DNA from: Halarsenatibacter sp964630835
GTDB taxonomy: Bacteria > Bacillota > Halanaerobiia > Halanaerobiales > Halarsenatibacteraceae
NCBI GenBank assembly: GCA_964630835.1
Contig: CAZVZM010000081.1
Span: 1 to 7,885 of the forward strand
Reading direction: 5' to 3'
DNA: 7,885 nt
Position numbers and translations under genes: made by a program. Of this stretch, positions 4,984 to 7,885 are shown in pieces. Position 1 is the first letter of the stretch; each line of letters starts with the position of its first letter. The notes under the pieces were generated by a model. That model did no database searches. It worked only from the letters and a program-made list of their open reading frames with translations, and had not been told where the DNA came from.

Positions 4984-5433
4984 TTGGACTTTGATGATGA
5001 TAGCTACTGCATAGTTTGCGGTGAGGAAAATCCTCTCTCTTTAAATCTTGAATTTAAAAACGTGGACAATGAAAACGGTCAGGTTAAAACTGAGTTTATC
5101 CCTGGAGATGAACTTGCCGGTTTCAAAGGGGTAATGCACGGTGGAGTAATTAGCACTCTTCTGGATGAAGCCATGGCAAAGGCCATTTACCGTCAGGGCT
5201 GGGACGCCCTGACGGCAGAAATGACTGTCCGCTATGTAGAACCTGTCCACCTGGGAGAGCGTATACGGATTTTGGGATGGATACAGGATAAGAGGCGTCG
5301 TATCATTGAAGCTTCTTCCCGCATGGAAGATAAACTGGGAGACGAGCTTGCCCGGGCAAAAGCCCGGTTTGTTCTGCGGGGCAGCAGGCGCACAAATCGA
5401 GCAAAGACGGGAGAGGATGAAAATGAAAATTAA
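4984..5433 (+). CDS. PaaI-type hotdog-fold thioesterase
   Basis: This cytoplasmic 149-residue protein has the single hotdog domain of the PaaI/YigI-like acyl-CoA thioesterases. It is probably active as a dimer or tetramer and hydrolyses an acyl-CoA or related thioester; the substrate is unknown. The key segment is G-V-M-H-G-G-V-I-S-T-L-L-D-E (49-62): the H-G-G (52-54) and the acidic D61/E62 are the family's active-site residues. An N-terminal C-x-x-C-G-x-x-N-P motif (C9, C12) is common in one subgroup. Residues 134-149 are a charged tail outside the domain. The start is TTG, supported by GGAGG (4970-4974) 9 nt upstream; no nearby ATG keeps the C-x-x-C part. It follows hppA by 21 nt and overlaps the HD gene by 11 bp, so it is almost surely in the same transcript. 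Confidence 0.88.
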   Translation: MDFDDDSYCIVCGEENPLSLNLEFKNVDNENGQVKTEFIPGDELAGFKGVMHGGVISTLLDEAMAKAIYRQGWDALTAEMTVRYVEPVHLGERIRILGWIQDKRRRIIEASSRMEDKLGDELARAKARFVLRGSRRTNRAKTGEDENEN

Positions 5434-5980
5434 CAGAGAAGAAGCGTTAGAGCTGGTTAAAAAGAATATCAGCGAAGATAATCTTGTAAAGCACTGTCTG
5501 GCTGTGGAGGCTGTAATGCGCCGACTGGCAAGTTATTTTGATAGAAATGAGAAAAAGTGGGGCCTGACAGGTCTGCTGCATGATATAGATTATGGTGAAA
5601 CTCAGGATGATGAAGAGAGACACAGTTTGCTGGGGGCAGAAATGCTGGCGGAAAAAGGTCTGCCGGATGATATGGTAGATGCGGTGAGGGCTCATAATGA
5701 TGCTCATGACCTTCCCCGGGAAACTCTCATGGCCAAAGCTTTATATGCCTGTGATCCTCTGACCGGCCTGATAGTGGCTGCAGCTCTGGTGCATCCGGAA
5801 AAGGATTTAAATGCTGTAGATGCGGAGTTTGTTTTAAACCGATATGAGGAGAGCTCTTTTGCCAGAGGAGCTGATAGAGAGGTTATAGCCAGCTGCAGCG
5901 AGATGGGGCTCGAACTGGAAAAGTTCGTGAGTCTGAGCCTGGAAGGCATGCAGAGCATATCGGAAGACCTGGGGCTGTAA
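5423..5980 (+). CDS. HD-superfamily metal-dependent hydrolase (COG2316-like)
   Basis: This 185-residue soluble protein has the HD phosphohydrolase core. The likely metal ligands are H24, H53-D54 (in L-L-H-D-I-D-Y) and D111, with additional histidines H67 and H91. The segment D-P-L-T-G-L-I-V-A-A-A-L-V (111-123), followed by F-A-R-G-A-D-R-E (146-153) and the M-Q-S-I-S end, is typical of the uncharacterised HD hydrolases grouped as COG2316. A phosphoester or nucleotide substrate is likely by family, but the exact one is unknown. Two ATGs lie close together. I prefer 5423 because GGAG (5410-5413) is then 9 nt away; from the ATG at 5417 it would be only 3 nt. The gene overlaps the thioesterase by 11 bp and ends 3 nt before rnr, so translation may be coupled on both sides. 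Confidence 0.88.
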   Translation: MKINREEALELVKKNISEDNLVKHCLAVEAVMRRLASYFDRNEKKWGLTGLLHDIDYGETQDDEERHSLLGAEMLAEKGLPDDMVDAVRAHNDAHDLPRETLMAKALYACDPLTGLIVAAALVHPEKDLNAVDAEFVLNRYEESSFARGADREVIASCSEMGLELEKFVSLSLEGMQSISEDLGL

Positions 5981-5983
5981 GTT

Positions 5984-7885
5984 ATGACTGCCAGACTAAA
6001 AATAAAGGAATTTCTCAAAAAAGAGGCGGAAAAGCCTCTCTCTCCGGAGGACATAGCCCGGGAGTTTGATGTTCCCCGGGGTCAGCGCGAGGAATTTCAG
6101 GAGGTTCTTGACTCTCTGGTAAAAGAAGGTTTTCTTTATCGCAGCAGCCGCGGACTTTATGGTGTCCCGGAAAAATTTAATCTGGTGCGCGGGCGAATTG
6201 ATAAAAACCCGGCCGGTTTTGCTTTTCTTATACCCGATAATCCGGAAAAAGAGGATATTTATTTGAGCGCAGATCATCTGCGTGGAGCTATGAATAATGA
6301 TAAGGTCCTGGTCAGGCTATTGCCCGTAAGTCATGGAGAGAAAGCGGAAGGTGAAGTAGTAAAAATTTTGAAGAGGGCAAATGAGCATATTGTGGGAGTG
6401 TTTGATGATTACAGGCGCTATGGTTTTGTCATCCCCGATAATCAGCGCATAAATACCGATATTTTTGTTCCCGAAAGTGAAAAGGCGGGAGCCAGCCACG
6501 ATGATAAAGTCGTGGTGAAAATTACCCGCTGGCCGGAGAGAAATCGCAATCCCGAGGGCAAAGTTGTTGAAATTCTGGGCAAAAAGGGAGAAAGCGGAGT
6601 AGATCTGGAGGCCCTGATCAGGCGTCTGGAGCTGCCGGGAGATTTTCCCGTCGAAGCCCGCGAGGAAGCCTCAGAAATAAGCAAACAAATTTCTTCTGAG
6701 GAGATAAACAGGCGCCGGGATCTTCGAGATCTTACTCTTTTCACCATCGATCCCGACGAGGCTAAGGATTTTGACGATGCGGTTTCCATAGAAAAACTTT
6801 CCGACAATGAAGTGCGGCTGGGAGTACACATTGCCGACGTCAGTCATTATGTAAAAGAGGGCACAAACCTTGACCGGGAAGCCTACCAGCGAGGGACGAG
6901 CATATATCTGGTGGATAGGGTTATACCCATGCTCCCGGAAAAAATCTCAAACGATGTCTGCAGCCTGCGACCAAGGGAGGACAGGCTTGCTGTCACTGTA
7001 TTTCTGGAGTACAGGCTTGATCCGTTTGAGCTGGAGAATTATGAGATAACAGAATCCGTGATTAACTCCAATTATCGCCTCACTTACGATGAAGTTAGAG
7101 AGATAATAGGAGATTTTGATGAGGAGCAGGATGAGCAGGATCAGGATGAGGACGGGGATTTTTCTGGAGATAGTGATAAAGAGGACCCCACCCGGAAATA
7201 TAAGGAAATCATTTCCGATCTTGAGCTCATGGCTGATCTGCGCGAAAAGCTCATGAGCGGACGAAGGGTGAGAGGAACAATTGAATTTGACTTTCCGGAA
7301 GTTAAGGTCATTCTCGATAATCAGGGGCGGGCAGTTGATCTTGAGAAGCGAAAACACGGTCTGCCGGAGCAGATGATAGAGGTGTTTATGATTGCCGCCA
7401 ATAGGGCAGTTGCCCGGGAGGCCTACTGGAGAGAAGAGCCCTTTATATACAGGGTGCACGATCAGCCCGATGCGCGCAGCATTCAGGAGTTCAATGAGTT
7501 TATTCATAATTTTGGATATCACATCAAAGGGGGCGAAAGCGGGGAGATTCATCCCGGATCTCTGCAGGACCTTCTTGATGAAATAAGCGGCACCGAGGCC
7601 GAAAATGTTATTGAAACGGTAATGCTGCGCTCCATGAAGAAAGCAATATACTCTACAGTTAATATAGGTCATTTTGGCCTCTCGCTGGACTGTTATACTC
7701 ATTTTACCTCTCCTATCAGGAGATATCCGGACCTTATGGTTCACCGGGTTATTAAAGAGATTGTAAGAGAGGGGAAACTTTCTCAGAACCGACGTCATAA
7801 ACTGGAAAATGAACTGCCTGAAATTGCCGATCACTGCTCCGTTCAGGAGAGAAAAGCTCTTGATGCGGAAAGGGATTCTATTGAT
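5984..7885 (+). CDS. rnr: Ribonuclease R (3' end cut by the window)
   Basis: RNase R is a processive 3'-5' exoribonuclease that degrades structured RNA and, with SmpB/tmRNA, messages from stalled ribosomes. The window holds 634 codons with no stop. In order there are an N-terminal winged-helix domain (about 3-62), a first cold-shock OB domain (about 68-112), a second (about 136-180) and the RNB catalytic domain from about 245. The catalytic acidic cluster D256-P-D-E-A-K-D262-F-D264-D265 is intact. The segment S-P-I-R-R-Y-P-D-L-M-V-H-R (576-588) is also typical. The S1 domain and basic tail should lie just beyond the edge. An acidic, Gln-rich insertion (377-401) is unusual. The ATG starts 3 nt after the HD hydrolase stop without a clear ribosome site, suggesting translational coupling. 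In many Bacillota smpB and ssrA follow rnr, which would be the expected next genes. Confidence 0.96.
   Translation, partial: MTARLKIKEFLKKEAEKPLSPEDIAREFDVPRGQREEFQEVLDSLVKEGFLYRSSRGLYGVPEKFNLVRGRIDKNPAGFAFLIPDNPEKEDIYLSADHLRGAMNNDKVLVRLLPVSHGEKAEGEVVKILKRANEHIVGVFDDYRRYGFVIPDNQRINTDIFVPESEKAGASHDDKVVVKITRWPERNRNPEGKVVEILGKKGESGVDLEALIRRLELPGDFPVEAREEASEISKQISSEEINRRRDLRDLTLFTIDPDEAKDFDDAVSIEKLSDNEVRLGVHIADVSHYVKEGTNLDREAYQRGTSIYLVDRVIPMLPEKISNDVCSLRPREDRLAVTVFLEYRLDPFELENYEITESVINSNYRLTYDEVREIIGDFDEEQDEQDQDEDGDFSGDSDKEDPTRKYKEIISDLELMADLREKLMSGRRVRGTIEFDFPEVKVILDNQGRAVDLEKRKHGLPEQMIEVFMIAANRAVAREAYWREEPFIYRVHDQPDARSIQEFNEFIHNFGYHIKGGESGEIHPGSLQDLLDEISGTEAENVIETVMLRSMKKAIYSTVNIGHFGLSLDCYTHFTSPIRRYPDLMVHRVIKEIVREGKLSQNRRHKLENELPEIADHCSVQERKALDAERDSID
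7112..7186 (+). repeat. Acidic low-complexity repeat within rnr
   Basis: GAT/GAG/CAG codons alternate in a short degenerate repeat that encodes an Asp/Glu/Gln-rich stretch (rnr residues 377-401), with 15 acidic residues out of 25. The frame stays open through it, so it is an in-frame insertion rather than damage. Confidence 0.75.

Noticed and set aside
5306..5422. Upstream in-frame extension of the HD hydrolase
   Set aside because: It lies inside the thioesterase gene and adds a segment not seen in this family; a ribosome site precedes the later ATGs.
6947..7834. Long open frame (295 codons) on the minus strand
   Set aside because: It lies wholly opposite the RNase R catalytic domain, has no domain I recognise, and has no operon context. 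It is a shadow of rnr codon bias.
1..7885. CRISPR array, tRNA, rRNA or prophage genes
   Set aside because: I saw no regularly spaced repeats, cloverleaf-forming segments, rRNA-like sequence or phage structural genes. The DnaD/DnaC pair alone is not enough to call a prophage.

Overview
The window looks like part of the chromosome of an anaerobic, probably salt-adapted member of the Bacillota. Three things suggest this: the DnaD-domain protein (a Bacillota/phage family), a secG...rnr neighbourhood, and a K+-dependent membrane pyrophosphatase of the Na+-type. A Halanaerobiales-like source is my inference, supported by GGAGG-type ribosome sites, use of TTG starts and an acidic insertion in RNase R. 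No database search was possible.

Layout. (1) Positions 1-106 hold no gene. (2) Positions 107-2029 on the minus strand form a compact three-gene operon. In order of transcription these are a DnaD-domain replication protein, a DnaC/DnaI-like AAA+ helicase loader whose reading frame overlaps it by 92 bp, and an unrecognised 131-residue charged protein. The first and third proteins end in the same short tail (D-[VL]-E-x-L-K-x-R-x-W-N), which suggests a common binding partner. (3) Positions 2030-2470 are a divergent intergenic region. It holds a TATAAT-type promoter for the minus operon, a 60-bp nested inverted repeat covering that promoter's -35 region, an imperfect palindrome, and a strong sigma-A-type promoter followed by a structured leader for secG. 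(4) Positions 2471-2692 are secG, starting at TTG. (5) Positions 2693-3015 hold a promoter, two tandem hairpin/T-tract terminators and an upstream segment able to compete with the first terminator. This could be an attenuator ahead of hppA. (6) Positions 3016-7885 on the plus strand are hppA, a hotdog thioesterase, an HD-superfamily hydrolase and rnr (RNase R, cut by the window end). They are spaced so tightly that they are probably co-transcribed.

How the genes work together. The minus operon is a primosome-type module for loading replicative helicase. On the plus strand SecG serves protein export, and HppA recovers energy from pyrophosphate as an ion gradient. The thioesterase and HD hydrolase are small housekeeping enzymes with unknown substrates, and RNase R degrades structured RNA. 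The most interesting points are the shared C-terminal tail in the replication operon, the nested inverted repeat over its promoter, and the possible attenuator before hppA.
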